A stretch of DNA of 64,000 bases from Bombyx mori (Eukaryota; Arthropoda; Insecta; Lepidoptera; Bombycidae): positions 3,546,501 through 3,610,500 of the forward strand of contig NC_085130.1 of NCBI RefSeq assembly GCF_030269925.1, read 5' to 3'. The notes beneath the pieces are model-generated. The model had not been told where the DNA came from. It did no database searches and saw only the letters and a list, made by a program, of their open reading frames with translations. This document shows positions 52,858 through 63,815 of this stretch, in pieces (position 1 is the stretch's first letter; each line of letters starts with the position of its first letter). The position numbers were made by a program, and so were the translations under genes.

Positions 52858-53175
52858 CTTTTTAATTTTCCTACCTAAGCTGAGAGCCTTGAGAGGCTAT
52901 TTCAGCATAACCTTAACTAGTAGGTGAGCTCACGGGGCTCAAACCTGACGACGTTGCTAACGCGAACCCTGGCAAGGGCCGTGCTTCGCAGAATCTACCA
53001 CCGGATCGGAAACGCGTCCCACAGAGAAGATCCGGCGAGAAACTCAGTGGGCTGTGATTGAGGGTTAATTTAGGCGTCGCAAGCGACGGGTTCGCTGAGA
53101 ACGACGACCGGTGCTTGAGGTACCTAAAAGCACCGTTAGTGGATCGGGATGATCCGAAATGACGTGTTTGGAACG
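52858..53175 (-). mobile_element. Family C retroposon
   Basis: AATTTTCCTACCTAAGCTGAG... through GTTAGTGGATCGGGATGATC and CCGAAATGACGTGTTTGG. It retains more of the 5' side than the 45-kb copy. Confidence 0.8.
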
Positions 53176-53224
53176 ACGTCGACTGCTTCCCATTCTGTCC
53201 GCAGGATCAGAAATGAAGCATCGT

Positions 53225-53573
53225 GTCACAATGTTAGTGACCATACTCCTCTGAAACGGTTTAACCGATTTTCCTTATTCAGTAGGTCTGAGAATCGGCT
53301 ATTATCTATTTTTCATATCCCTAAGTGATAAGGGTTGTCCACCCCTAACATTTATTTTTAATTTTATGGTCATTTTTTTTGTTATAATGAGGCATTGTGT
53401 AGTTGAATGAGGTTTTGTTATTTTTATACTCTCTCATCGTTCACAGAGATACATACCTCTTTCACTCATTTACCACATCCTTACACACTTACAATAAGTT
53501 AGTTTTTTTTTCTACACTAGAAATTCCCTTGGAATCTTATATATGGCAAAACAACGTTTGCCGGGTCAGCTAG
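53225..53573 (+). mobile_element. Helitron 3' portion
   Basis: Ends AACAACGTTTGCCGGGTCAGCTAG before T, as at 11816 and 15085. CTCTGAAACGGTTTAACCGATTT near the left is typical of these elements. 5' end unclear. Confidence 0.6.
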
Positions 53574-53645
53574 TATTTTTATAGAAGTAACCGGATATGA
53601 GTCATATTGGGAGAATATCCGATTTTTTTAGATACTGATACTACT

Positions 53646-53757
53646 GCGGTAGGAAGCGGCTTGGCTGTGCCCCTGGCATTGCTGATGTCCATAGGCGACG
53701 GTAACCACTCACCATCAAGTGGGTCATATACGCGTCTGCCTACAAGGGCAATGAAAA
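53646..53757 (+). mobile_element. BMC1-like 3' UTR fragment
   Basis: GCGGTAGGAAGCGGCTTGGC to AAGGGCAATGAAAAG. The polyadenylation-like AATAAA has mutated. Confidence 0.8.
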
Positions 53758-53977
53758 GACATTTTTTTCAATAAATAAGCTGATGAAAGAATAGCATTCA
53801 AAGTTCATTATTGTATCTCGAAGCAGTTACTTCCCGCTCTTAATAATAGAACAGTCGTCTACAACGTGAAACTTCTAGAACGTTATTTCAAAGAATTTTC
53901 TACTCTAAAATTAATTTTGCAATAGAAAAGACTATCTATCCTGTTAGAGGGTTTAAAGTCGTGTACGATTTCATTCA

Positions 53978-54125
53978 CATCATCATCATCATCATCATCA
54001 ACAGCCCACGGTCGTCCACTGCTGGACATAGGCCTCTCCCAATCCACACCACTGAGCCCGGTCTGTGGCTCTCCTCATCCACTTCTTGCCGGCCACCGTG
54101 CGGAGGTCATCGCACCATCTAGTAT
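53978..54125 (-). mobile_element. RTE-like LINE 3' end with (GAT)n tail
   Basis: The minus strand encodes RWCDDLRTVAGKKWMRRATD and GEAYVQQWTTVGC, then (GAT)n, seen as (ATC)n at 53978-54000. This is the typical 3' terminus of RTE-clade LINEs. Confidence 0.85.
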
Positions 54126-54476
54126 ATCTAGCGTACGATTTCAGTGTAGTAAAAAAAAATCACACGATATTAAAAATGTTTACCGTCAAAATCCACATCA
54201 GGTGACGATTTTAATATCACAAACATTCCAACTTGAATTACAATTTATGTTCTTATGAAGGCATCCAATAGCCCCATAAAAAATATAAATGAATTTAATC
54301 AATGCCTATGTATGTGTTAGGCAAACGGAATTTTTATGTAACATAATTACGATTATTAGCATTTTAAATGATTTAAGAAAGTTTTGTTTTTCTATAACGA
54401 TTGTACACAGACCCTTATTGTGGTTTTTGTGGGTTTTATCCGGTCAACAAACAATTAAGGTACAATTGTACTAATT

Positions 54477-54788
54477 TTTTTTGGCTTAGATGGGCGGACG
54501 AACTCACAATCCACCTGGTGTTAAGCGGTTACCGGAGCCCATAGACATCTACAGCGTAAATCCTGCCACCCACCTTGAGATATGAGTTCTAAAGTCCCAG
54601 TATAGTTACAACGGCTGCCCCACCCTTCAAACCGAAACGCATTACTGCTTCCCGACAGCAATAGGCAGGGTGGTGGTACCTACCCGCGTGGACTCACAAG
54701 AGGTCCTACCACCGGTAATTACGCAAATTAAAATTTTGCGGGTTTCATTTTTATTACACGATTTTATTCCTTCACCGTGGAAGTCGAA
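54477..54788 (-). mobile_element. Bm1 SINE lacking the tRNA head
   Basis: TTTTTTTTGGCTTAGATGGG through the linker TTCCTTCACCGTGGAAGTCG. Truncated in the linker. Confidence 0.9.
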
Positions 54789-55624
54789 CGATTCATTATT
54801 TTAAGTTTTCTTATTGATAGCAAGCAGTTTCATCCGGTTTACAACTACATTGCTCCTCCCACCATACTTTTTTTATTTTCCGTGTTTCTTATTTATCCGC
54901 TTTTTACTGATGAAATGACATTTTATAAGAACGCAAGTGTTTTTGTAGCACGTAACTACATTCCCCGAAACGTTGCGATTTGAAGGCTAGATAAGTCTCC
55001 ATCTGTGGACTCCGGTAGTCACTGAACTGATGGGCTGAACTGAACTCCTGTATACAAATAAATGGTGGAGAGATTTGGGTTTTCGCCATTGAAAACTGCG
55101 TCACAGTGGTCCAAGGCAGTATGGATGTTGAAATCATCTCAAGGCTCATGAGCCCCTCTGATTATCAGTATAAAAGGTGGAAAGACTTGAAGACTAAATA
55201 GAACATAGAATCCCCAGATGGTTCAGGGGCTAAACAAGCTTTTTAGTCGAAGATTATATCAAACTTAGTACATTTTCGCACCGTGTACAAGTTACCAAAG
55301 CTCGGATACGATTAATGAGTTTGTACTTTACAAAGTCGAAAGCTGGACTTCATCTGGATTCACCGGAGCTTTAAATCGATGTTCACTGACGAATTTCAAC
55401 TCTTAGAAGCTGCTTAGTACTGAATTTGATTTTGAATTAAATTTTCTAACTTCTGTTTCAGGTCCGTTAAAACTAAGAATATCTAAATTGATTCCTAATA
55501 TAACAAGGGCACTAATTTCTCTTTAACTGTCATTAATTTATCAAGTAGCATTCGTAGCCCGTATAAATTTATGTTATCGAAGAGCTGAAGGTCACCAAGC
55601 GCCTGCTGACTACGTGCCAGGAAA
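54789..55624. other. No gene recognised
   Basis: A TTTCTAACTTCTGTTTCAG acceptor-like sequence at about 55452-55470 is not followed by a convincing ORF. Confidence 0.4.
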
Positions 55625-55870
55625 GGATCCGGAGTTTCTTTGGGCACAGAATGCGATCCCCATTGCACAGTCTGGAGAAACTCATCATTCTCGGGCAAAT
55701 GAAGGGAAAGCGCGCTAGAGGAATAGCGCCAGCTAGATGGGTGGACCAACTCAAGGAGGTGACTGGAGGCCAGATACAGGGAGCGGTACATATGGCGCAG
55801 AACCGGACCTAGTGGAGAAGATTGACATAGTCACGATCCTCAGCATTGAGGGAACGACCAGAAAGAAGCA
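55625..55870 (+). pseudogene. LINE ORF2 C-terminal remnant (RTE-like)
   Basis: Reads SLEKLIILGQMKGKRARGIA, PARWVDQLKEVTGGQIQGAV, then a stop, followed by a CACGATCCTCAGCATTGAGG ending shared with the 14.6-kb remnant. Confidence 0.65.
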
Positions 55871-56918
55871 GTATCCGCAAATTGAATCTAAAACTTAAGT
55901 CCGCGTCAATCGCATTAGGATTGCGTTCGCTATTGCAATTGTTATTTCACTTATAGCCAAATTCATGATCGCTTTAATAGGAGACGAAACTACTGATATA
56001 CGCTGGTTTCCCTTCATGAGAGAAAAAAAACCAGTTGTCTCTGCCTCTGATAGTTGACCAATATCAAAATAAACAACATACCGACCCGCTACTTCTCGCT
56101 TTCTTCTCGTTTCCTTGCGCTGTAATAAACATTAACTTCCCGTCTATCTCGCCAAGTCCTGAGAAAACATATTGAGGGAACAGTTCTCGAAGCCTAATTA
56201 TAATTTGGAGGTTGACGAGAAAGGGAAGATCTTCTAGCGCGCAGGTAAAATTGCTCGGTAGACCGACGGTCCGAACAACAATGGAATTTGTATATATACA
56301 AGCTTATCATGAAGATGTCGTAAGAAATATTTGGGCAGATTTATCATCAGTGTAACTATATTTCGTGACGCAGCAATGGAAAGCGAATCTCTCCGCGTTG
56401 CACGAGGACGTTGACCTCACGCGTCCTCTGAACTTAATCGTGTTACATTGCTTGATATTATTTAAAAAAAAAAAATTTTTTTCTTAATGTTATCCTATAA
56501 AGAAACTTAACCAATCGTCTTCATAATTTCTTATATCTAGTACACTTAAAAATATCGCATACGAGACACAACAATGCGACCGGCAATTCATTTCTTAACC
56601 AAACTTATAATTTGAAGAACAACTTTAAGTCAGAGCGAGGAGAAGCCTTTAATTCGCTATAATAACACGACATTGCTTTCCCATGCTTGTTGTCTGATGA
56701 CAAAACGACTAGGTTGAGGTTGCCTCAGGCGTTAAGTTACTAAGAAAAACGGCATTCCGTTTTAATAAAGTGACAAACGAAAACTGGATTCGTATTTCGT
56801 AATTATAGGAATTCATTCTAGGTTATTAAATAGCAAAACTATGATGTCTTGTGACGGCTGATGAGTGTGGGAATGAATTATTTGCTTTCCGTATAAACAG
56901 TCAAGCTACTGTTTTATT
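55871..56918. other. No gene recognised
   Basis: TTGCTCGGTAGACCGACGG at about 56249 matches 20567-20590 inverted. No exon is supported. Confidence 0.45.
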
Positions 56919-57277
56919 GAAGTGAAAACTTCTTTAGAATCGTTGTGATTTCAAACCGGATGCAACGGAAAAAACGACAGGTAAGAGACACAAATACAAA
57001 AATGTGTAGGATGAAGCCAGCAAAGAATGAGACGGAAATATACATACTATTTAATACAGCGCCATCTGTGAGATTTTTTAATACTAACGTGTGTATGAAA
57101 GCTCTTGTAGTGAATTTTAATTTAGGATTATACGTGAAATTAAAATATCAATTCACAGAGGGCGCTACCTTACAATTATTTACTAATGAAAAAATTTTAC
57201 ATATACTTAAGACGTTTAGGATAATTGTATTTTAATTTTGGAAGGTTTCACTTCTACCACGTGTGAATTGCACACAT
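56919..57277 (+). repeat. Repeat X, uninterrupted copy
   Basis: Inverted ends GAAGTGAAAACTTC (56919-56932) and GAAGGTTTCACTTC (57241-57254), with similarity continuing to CACACAT (57277). It carries GTTGTGATTTCAAACCGG, the empty form of the site occupied by the retrotransposon at 3876-9012. Confidence 0.85.
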
Positions 57278-57619
57278 TTTGTTTTTTTATTAATGTTGAT
57301 TGAATATATTATTAGGTGCTAGGGTTTAGGATATGTAAAAAGTTCCACCAAAGTACAACTTAAAACTGCATTTATCACTTAGAACTCACACACAGAACAC
57401 TTTAAAATACTTAATTCACTTCTTCCGCTTCGCTTCAGGTGATCCGTTCGCTGTTTCGCTTCGAGTAGTTCCGGTTACTAAGTCTGCGCGCCATCTCCGC
57501 AACGCTTTTATAGTCGATACGACATTCCTAGAATTGTCGAGAACATTGCTCACAAGTCGAGTACCTTCGATGCCTTTCTGCTATCTGATAATAGATGGCG
57601 TTGTACTTCTCGAGAGTCT

Positions 57620-57942
57620 TTTTTATAGCCCTTGTTGGCAGACGAGCATACGAGTACGACCCATCTGATAGTGAGTGGTTACCGTCGCTTATGGACGTCA
57701 GCAATGCCGAGGCAGAGCCAAGCCGCTGCCTACCATTTAATACTCTCACAAGCCTCGTTTGAAGAAGAACATGTCATAGCGCTCGGGAAACAGCGTAGAG
57801 AGGAGCTTATTCTAATGCCGGATGGTACGTGGCAAAAAAGATCTCTGGAAACGCACTGTGGATGACCGCAGTGGCTCCAGGTAGTATCAATGAACTCTAC
57901 TCCGGTGGCGCGCGGTGCGATGGTAAAAACGAGATGATGGAT
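57620..57942 (-). mobile_element. BMC1-like LINE 3' fragment
   Basis: 3' UTR and C-terminal codons on the minus strand, as in 1387-1820, broken in the FYHRTA region. The upstream boundary is near GAGATGATGG. Confidence 0.85.
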
Positions 57943-58440
57943 TCATATCAAGCAATTCCTTCTCAATACAAACAAACCTTCTCATAGACAGCGAATTGTA
58001 CAAGACCTGTTTAAATTTTCTACACGAGTCTAAATTAGTGATCAAGGCCGACACGGTTAATTTTAACTATCTCCAATTTCCGTCAACATCCGCTGTACGT
58101 TGCCAGTTTTTAATGAATGGTGTAATTTGTCAATTTAATTAGGCGTGTTCATTTTACCAAATCCAGGTCAAGATTTCGTGTTTCCGCGACCTGTTAGTGA
58201 GGATTGTGTTGTTTTTAAATGTAAATCTTAATTTCGACCGAAAATCTGTATGTTAGATTTTATTAGGGGCTTTATACGGCTGTTTTGAATCGTTCGCTCG
58301 TCGATCTAAAAGGAGGTGTAGGAGAATAATACCCCGTTGAGCTTAGTTTAATATGCAGTTTTGGTAATAAGCCATATACGTATCTTTGTCAGTGGTAAAC
58401 GTGCTGCGATCCACCGCGGTAGCTAACGCGAATAAACATG
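57943..58440. other. No gene recognised
   Basis: Unique-looking sequence. Confidence 0.45.
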
Positions 58441-58684
58441 TAATTGAAGTCATCAGCGCGCAAAAGTGGCCTAACCCACAATTTTTTATATTCAAGCTTA
58501 TATGATCGGCCTATCCATAGTTTCACCCATAGATAACAGATAGCTTTGTAAACATTATTTTTGCGCGTACCTATTGTTTTTTTGCCTACCTACTCAAATT
58601 CAAATTCATGAAAATTCAAACCTAATTGCCTCCATACTAACTGTGCTAAGCTTAGGCCACTTTTGCGCTGACGGCCTCAATTAT
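58441..58684. mobile_element. MITE with about 32-bp inverted repeats
   Basis: TAATTGAAGTCATCAGCGC plus GCAAAAGTGGCCTAA at the left. The right end (58651-58684) is the inverse, reading AATTGAGGCCGTCAGCGC plus AAAAGTGGCCTAAG on the minus strand. About 244 bp, non-coding, superfamily not assignable. Confidence 0.75.
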
Positions 58685-59662
58685 ACTTAGTGTTTTAGTG
58701 ACCGCTCCGATGTAGTTTCCAGAGGACAATACACACAACCATAAATAACCTCACCGAGACTTCTTCCATCTTTTAAATCCAATGGTGATTCGACTTTGAT
58801 GTTAACAAAAATGAATGACCATGTTTATGCAAAACAAGAGACCAATTAAAATGAACCCACTTAAAACGTAACGTGGCTTTACTTAAATGACGGTGATCAT
58901 GACACATCCTTGTGATCAGAACGCATTGTGGATGTAATTTAAAGACCGAAATTGTTGGATAACTGACAGGATAATTCCGTGATCAGAACATTGTACAGTC
59001 GTAAAGTGAATTATAACCTTGTTGTCTCGTCATGATATTTTAAATATCCTAGTATTATAGGTATTCTTGGGAGTACACGTGATTACATTCGCGCTTTGTT
59101 TTAACAAACATTACTTATATATTGATAGATCATGGGGATATAAGCCCTTTATACCATGTAATAATTCTAAATAAATCAAACTTCAACTTCAAGCATTTCT
59201 CACTATCCCGATTCCTGAATTTTCAATCTACTGTTGCCAAAAATCATAATATCGCACCTCTAAAATTAAAGTGGCTTGACTAAAAATGTTAAGAAAATGG
59301 ATTTTATACTTTAGACGGACTTATAAGCATGTATTCTGTCAGTTTAAAAATTTTTTTAAAATAAAAAATTTAGTTCAAATTTATGTCTAGAAAAGGATAA
59401 ATTACACGTTCTGTCTCTTTTAAATCACTATACTAAATACTTCAAGGCTTGGCTCTATTAAACTTTAACTATATTTGGCGTTTACAAAAAAACAAGAATT
59501 TTGGATTAAGCCACTTCTATTAAGCCAATTCTAAAGGAGCGATATAGATTCAGTGCACCGTTGATGCGACGAAACAAATCCAACTACTAATTTACTCGAA
59601 AAGCAATCAAGTATTCAGTTAAGGTTTACTAGTATACGAATTTGGCGAGGTTCAAGCTTAAA
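58685..59662. other. No gene recognised
   Basis: Two GTGATCAGAAC words near 58912 and 58980. Otherwise featureless. Confidence 0.45.
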
Positions 59663-60050
59663 TCTATATATTAACACGTGAAGCAGAAACTGTGTACCCC
59701 TTTTTACGGAAATTGCGCGGACGAAGGAGTATGAAATTTCTCACACCTATAGAGAATATAGAGAAGGAGTGCACAATGCGAATATTTTTTTAAAATAATG
59801 CATTTAAATCAATAAAGAAAACATTACACACACTACCATGTATTTGACACAACACATACATAAAAATATACTCTTTGTTTACTGTCAATTGGGAAACCTT
59901 ACAATAAAAGTTTTAATATTATTGATCTATAGTGCAGTTTTGGCGAATACTGTGATTATATTATAGAAATATAATAGTGTTTGACAATAGAACCATAATA
60001 ATGTTTAAAGTTATAATTTCAATTAATTATAGTCGAATCTCGACTACTAG
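59663..60050 (+). mobile_element. Non-autonomous Helitron, family 1, variant 3' end
   Basis: A|TCTATATATTAACACGTGAAG... The terminal hairpin AGTCGAATCTCGACT is followed directly by ACTAG|T. The 11 nt (CTGCGGGACCT) present in the other copies are missing. Confidence 0.85.
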
Positions 60051-60342
60051 TTGCTAGTTACAATAATTTGTCATAATTATGTATCGAGGTTCACATTGTC
60101 AGTTTATTGGTAAGTACGTGTCATTAGACGAATTGGCTAAACTAGGCAGTCGTTAACAATATCTAAATAGTTCAGTACCGTCAAAAAACTGAAGAGGCTT
60201 TTAGCGAATCTTGTTTGGAGATCTGAGATCGAATACTCAGTTATATCCCTTTGGTAACTATCGGTGACTATAGCCACCCGCCACAAAACGCCACCTATTA
60301 TACAAGTACATATATTGCTTAAGTAGATCCGGCGAGACACTG

Positions 60343-60430
60343 ATTTTTGGAACGATGTTCCTTATGGGACGATGCGGAGGGATACCCTAACCGGGAAAAA
60401 GCGTCCGTAACGTAAGATTTTTATTAGTAA
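60343..60430 (+). mobile_element. Family E end fragment
   Basis: TTTTTGGAACGATGTTCCTT... to ACGTAAGATTTTTATTAGTA is 88 bp, inverted relative to 61190-61279. Confidence 0.8.
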
Positions 60431-60904
60431 ATAGTAACATGCAAGTATATACGATAGGTGATCTCCGCAATTCCAGCACGGAGCTCCGTTTCTTGCGACA
60501 CACTTCGCCTGCCAAAGCGAAAGGTTTAATGAAATACAAGCGAAACAACCTAAGGATTGTTTATTTCATTAAAACATTAAACACTTTTGAACGTCACTGT
60601 ACTAGACGTGAAAAAAGGGGTCTCTAAAGTGCTAATACGGTGAACATGTAACGATGTGTTGAAGGGAAGCCTCGAGCGACCGACGGTAATCATACTAATC
60701 ATGGGTTCTGTATACCGTGCCTGATATTATACATGTCTGATACAGATTTGAATTAAAAAAAAAGAGGTATTAGTGTCAGATGGCGCAGATTAGTGCGTTC
60801 GAAATTGAGGCCAGTTATATTAATAAAAAAAATAATGAATAAAAAGTATTTATAATTCTTGCAAAAACATTAATAGTAATAGCAGTACATTAAAAAAAAA
60901 ATGA
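60431..60904. other. Unassigned sequence between two family E ends
   Basis: A 62-codon ORF (60439-60627) shows no recognisable motif. The segment might belong to a longer version of family E, or be host DNA. Confidence 0.35.
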
Positions 60905-61279
60905 TGTGTGGTGTCGTGGGACACCTGATAGGAACGAAGTTCCTTATTATAAAAATATTATTTTTAAGTTCTATTCGAGGTACAAAGAAAATAAAATTGG
61001 AGGTTTCGCAACAACCCACGGTCTATCGGTAACGTGCGAACTTATGGTGGTACGCTTCATTCACGGTTGTTTTGTATAAGAGTTAGTGTATTGCGAAAAC
61101 GAACGCTCTGAGATCGTGGTCAATGAATGATAAAAAAATATGTTATTTTTTGTACGTTATTACAAAGTTAAGTCGTACACTGTGTGCATTACTAATAAAA
61201 TCTTACGTTACGGACGTTTTTTCCGGTTAGGGTACCCGTCTGCATCGTCTCATAAGGAACTTCGTTCCAAAAATTAAAA
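60905..61279 (-). mobile_element. Family E repeat, complete reference copy
   Basis: The left end on the plus strand is ATGTGTGGTGTCGTGGGACACC (hairpin) then TATAGGAACGAAGTTCC-type. The right end is AAGGAACTTCGTTCCAAAAATT. About 375 bp, non-coding. ATTAAAA flanks both sides and could be a target duplication. Confidence 0.8.
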
Positions 61280-61345
61280 CTTTTTTCCTCTGCCTATTCG
61301 CTGGTAGCCTAAGGGGCTAATTCAACTTCGGGCGGACAGAGATTA
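61280..61345 (-). mobile_element. Family C fragment
   Basis: TTTTTTCCTCTGCCTATTCG and CTGGTAGCCTAAGGGGC resemble the old family C copies at 37.9 and 50.4 kb. Confidence 0.45.
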
Positions 61346-62040
61346 TATGAGTCCGTTGTCCATGTGGTGCCATCAAACCATGCTAAGGTCTTTCTCTGTA
61401 TAGTTTTCTTTATGGACCGTTCCTATCAACAGTCTAGATTTCAGCCGAAGCTCAAACATGCGTTAACATGCCTTGATTCGTTTGAAGACTGATCGTGAGC
61501 CGCACACAACAGCGGAAAGAAATTTATAAAATAAAACGATTACATTTATTTTGCTGATCTGATAATCTTAATGAAACTAATTAGTATTAAATAAATAACA
61601 GTATTAAATAAATGCTGCATAAAAGATTTAAGTAAGAGAAGCAAATAAACCTATACCTGTGAATGCAATTGAATACCTCAAAAATTTTTAACTTTATTTT
61701 AACTGTATCAAATATTAATTTTGTAAAAACTTAAGACTTAGACTAAACATTTATTTATTTATTTAATTAAACGTGTTAAGTCTCTATATCGGGCAAGAAT
61801 TAATAAGACACGTCTTCAGATAAGTGACTAACGTATATTGGGATTACAACCTAACGTGCTATCGACAGCCCGACAATCCCGAGACTGGCTTAGCATCACT
61901 GCAATATAATTACCGCTAACACATGCATGTAATTGTTCGTTGCTATGGGGACATTTGTGGTCCTTACAAACGTATGGAAACGCAGTCGGCCTTCTGTGTG
62001 TATGTTATTCTATGCCACAATCTCACGAAATTTACTGTTA
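61346..62040. other. No gene recognised
   Basis: AT-rich unique-looking sequence. Confidence 0.45.
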
Positions 62041-62290
62041 TTCTTCTTCTTCCAGTGCCTTTTCAATCCTGAAGGTTGGCCGTTAGCTTTCTGTATACCT
62101 TTCTGTCAGCAGCCAGCCGGAACAGCTGTTCGACGGAGGCAATACCGGTCCACTCCCGGATATTCCGGAGCCATGACTTTTTTCTTCGCCCAGCACGTCT
62201 CTTTCCGTCCACTTTGTCCATAATTATCAACTGCAGCAGCATGTATCGATCGTTTCTGAGCACGGGGCCGAGATACTCTATCTTCTATAC
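62041..62290 (-). mobile_element. LINE ORF2 C-terminus with (GAA)n tail
   Basis: The minus strand gives EYLGPVLRNDRYMLLQLI, GKRRAGRRKKSWLRNIREW and VEQLFRLAADRKVYRKL, then a stop and GGAAGAAGAAGAATAA. The family is common in arthropods; clade unresolved. 5'-truncated with one frameshift. Confidence 0.75.
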
Positions 62291-62591
62291 GAAATTTACT
62301 GTTAAACTCGTTAAACAATTCGAAGCACAAAAAGGTGTTATTGCCTAAAGCAGTCTCACTCGCCACTGCAATCACTATTGAGGTGTTAGACTCGCTCTCA
62401 ATTATGAAACAAGCGTCATGCAGCTTTAATATAACCAGCAATCTACAGCAAACATATATTAGTAGCTGACCCCGCTGCTCCGTACGAGGCCATTGACATT
62501 TGATATCTGTTTGCCTTACATTGCGTAGTTAAAGTAAATTTTTTGGCGAGACATTAGGTTTAAAGATTCTACTAGAACTATCGTTAATCTT
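62291..62591. other. No gene recognised
   Basis: No supported features. Confidence 0.4.
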
Positions 62592-62821
62592 TTTTTAGAT
62601 GGCTGGACGAGCTCACAGCTCACCTGGTGTTAAGTGGTTAAAAGAGCCCATAGACATCTACGATGTAAATGCGCCACCCACCTTGAGATATAAGGTCTAA
62701 AGTCTCAAGTATAGTTACAACGGCTGCCCCACCCTTCAAACCGAAACGCATTACTGCTTCACGGCGGAAATAGGCAGTGGTACCTACCCGCGCGGGCTCA
62801 CAAGAGGTCCTACCACCAGTA
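62592..62821 (-). mobile_element. Bm1 SINE, short form
   Basis: TTTTTTTAGATGGCTGGACG to GGTCCTACCACCAGT. Ends at the recurrent boundary. It abuts the mariner remnant. Confidence 0.95.
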
Positions 62822-62824
62822 AAA

Positions 62825-63052
62825 AAGGCGAGCAGGTTCTACTAGGCCGAAACTAAGTTCTCGCTGGTTTTTTTTTGATGAAAATGCAACTTCAATTGTG
62901 AACTTATCTTGCGTTTGGCAAGAATCCTTATGAGGCAACGCCTTCAATGCGCCTCTGAAAGTCTTTCCTTCACACGGACGATCGTTAGCATGTGAATCAC
63001 CGTCTTTGAAGCGACGGAACCAATCACGGAATGATTGTTTCACTCGAAGCTG
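62825..63052 (-). pseudogene. mariner-type transposase fragment
   Basis: The minus strand reads VKQSFRDWFRRFKDGD, then NDRPCEGKTF and KDSCQTQ. This is the helix-turn-helix and linker region of a mariner transposase, where W(F/V)..F..GD and SGRP/EGRP motifs are expected. Internal deletions disrupt the linker and no catalytic DDD region is present, so it is inactive. Confidence 0.8.
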
Positions 63053-63226
63053 TGTGCTTAGTGAGAGTTTTTTAACGTTCTCGATAGCGTAAAAGTTAAC
63101 TCATATTTGTATGGAATGGGATCGTTTGCGTACGTTTGCCGCTAGGGGCGCTGTTCTAACTGCATACAAAATTGCGTAAGCTTTTACGTTATCGTGAACG
63201 TTAAAAAACTCGCACTAAGCACCCTG
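63053..63226. mobile_element. Mariner-related MITE with about 45-bp TIRs
   Basis: TGCTTAGTGAGAGTTTTTTAACG...GCGTAAAAG at the left and its inverse (CTTTTACG...CGTTAAAAAACTCGCACTAAGCA) at the right. 174 bp. A half copy is at 12833-12900. Confidence 0.75.
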
Positions 63227-63352
63227 CATTGCTGTAAACTTTTCAGAGCTCTCGATGCGCTTCAGCTGACTTATTCTGACGAATGGAAGATATAGGGTAA
63301 CTAATTCCCACAAATAACGCTTAGTTGGTGCAAAATCAGACATTTTTCAATA

Positions 63353-63815
63353 AACAATTTTTTTATTTATTGCTTATACGGGCGGACTACATGCGCACGG
63401 AGGAGTTTCGAGTTCTTTGGACATATCGCCAGAAAGAGAGGTGACAATCTGGAGAAGCTGCTGGTGACAGGCAAGGTATGCGGGAGAAGGCACAGAGGCA
63501 GAAATCCAATGCGCTGGTCGGACCAAATACGCTCCACTCTCAATACCTCAGTCCACGTTGCTATCCACACAGCCGAGGACAGGCAGGAATGGCGCAAGAT
63601 GATGCAGGAGAAAGTGATTAGAGAAGGCCACGACCCTCAGCCCTGAGGATTATCGACGCAAGGAGGAGGATACGGGCGGACGAGCTCACGGCCCACCTGG
63701 CGATAAGTGGTTACCGGAGCAACCGCCGCCCATCTTGAGAAATGAATTCTAAGTCTCAGCTTTTACAATACAAGGATTGTCCCACCCTTCAAACCGAAAC
63801 ACATTACGCAACAAG
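63353..63815 (-). mobile_element. Bm1 SINE interrupted by a LINE fragment
   Basis: Tail TTTTTTTATTTATTGCTTATACGG (to 63387) continues at 63670 as ATACGGGCGGACGAGCTCAC and runs to about 63815, with deletions. Confidence 0.85.
63388..63669 (+). mobile_element. RTE-like LINE 3' end with 12-bp TSD
   Basis: Encodes FGHIARKRGDNLEKLLVTGK, GRNPMRWSDQIRSTLN, EDRQEWRKMMQEKV and HDPQP with a stop, then a GGAGGAGGA tail. ATACGGGCGGAC is duplicated at 63376-63387 and 63670-63681. Confidence 0.9.

Noticed and set aside
53978..54000. (ATC)n as an independent microsatellite locus
   Set aside because: It is the 3' tail of the adjacent RTE-like LINE fragment.
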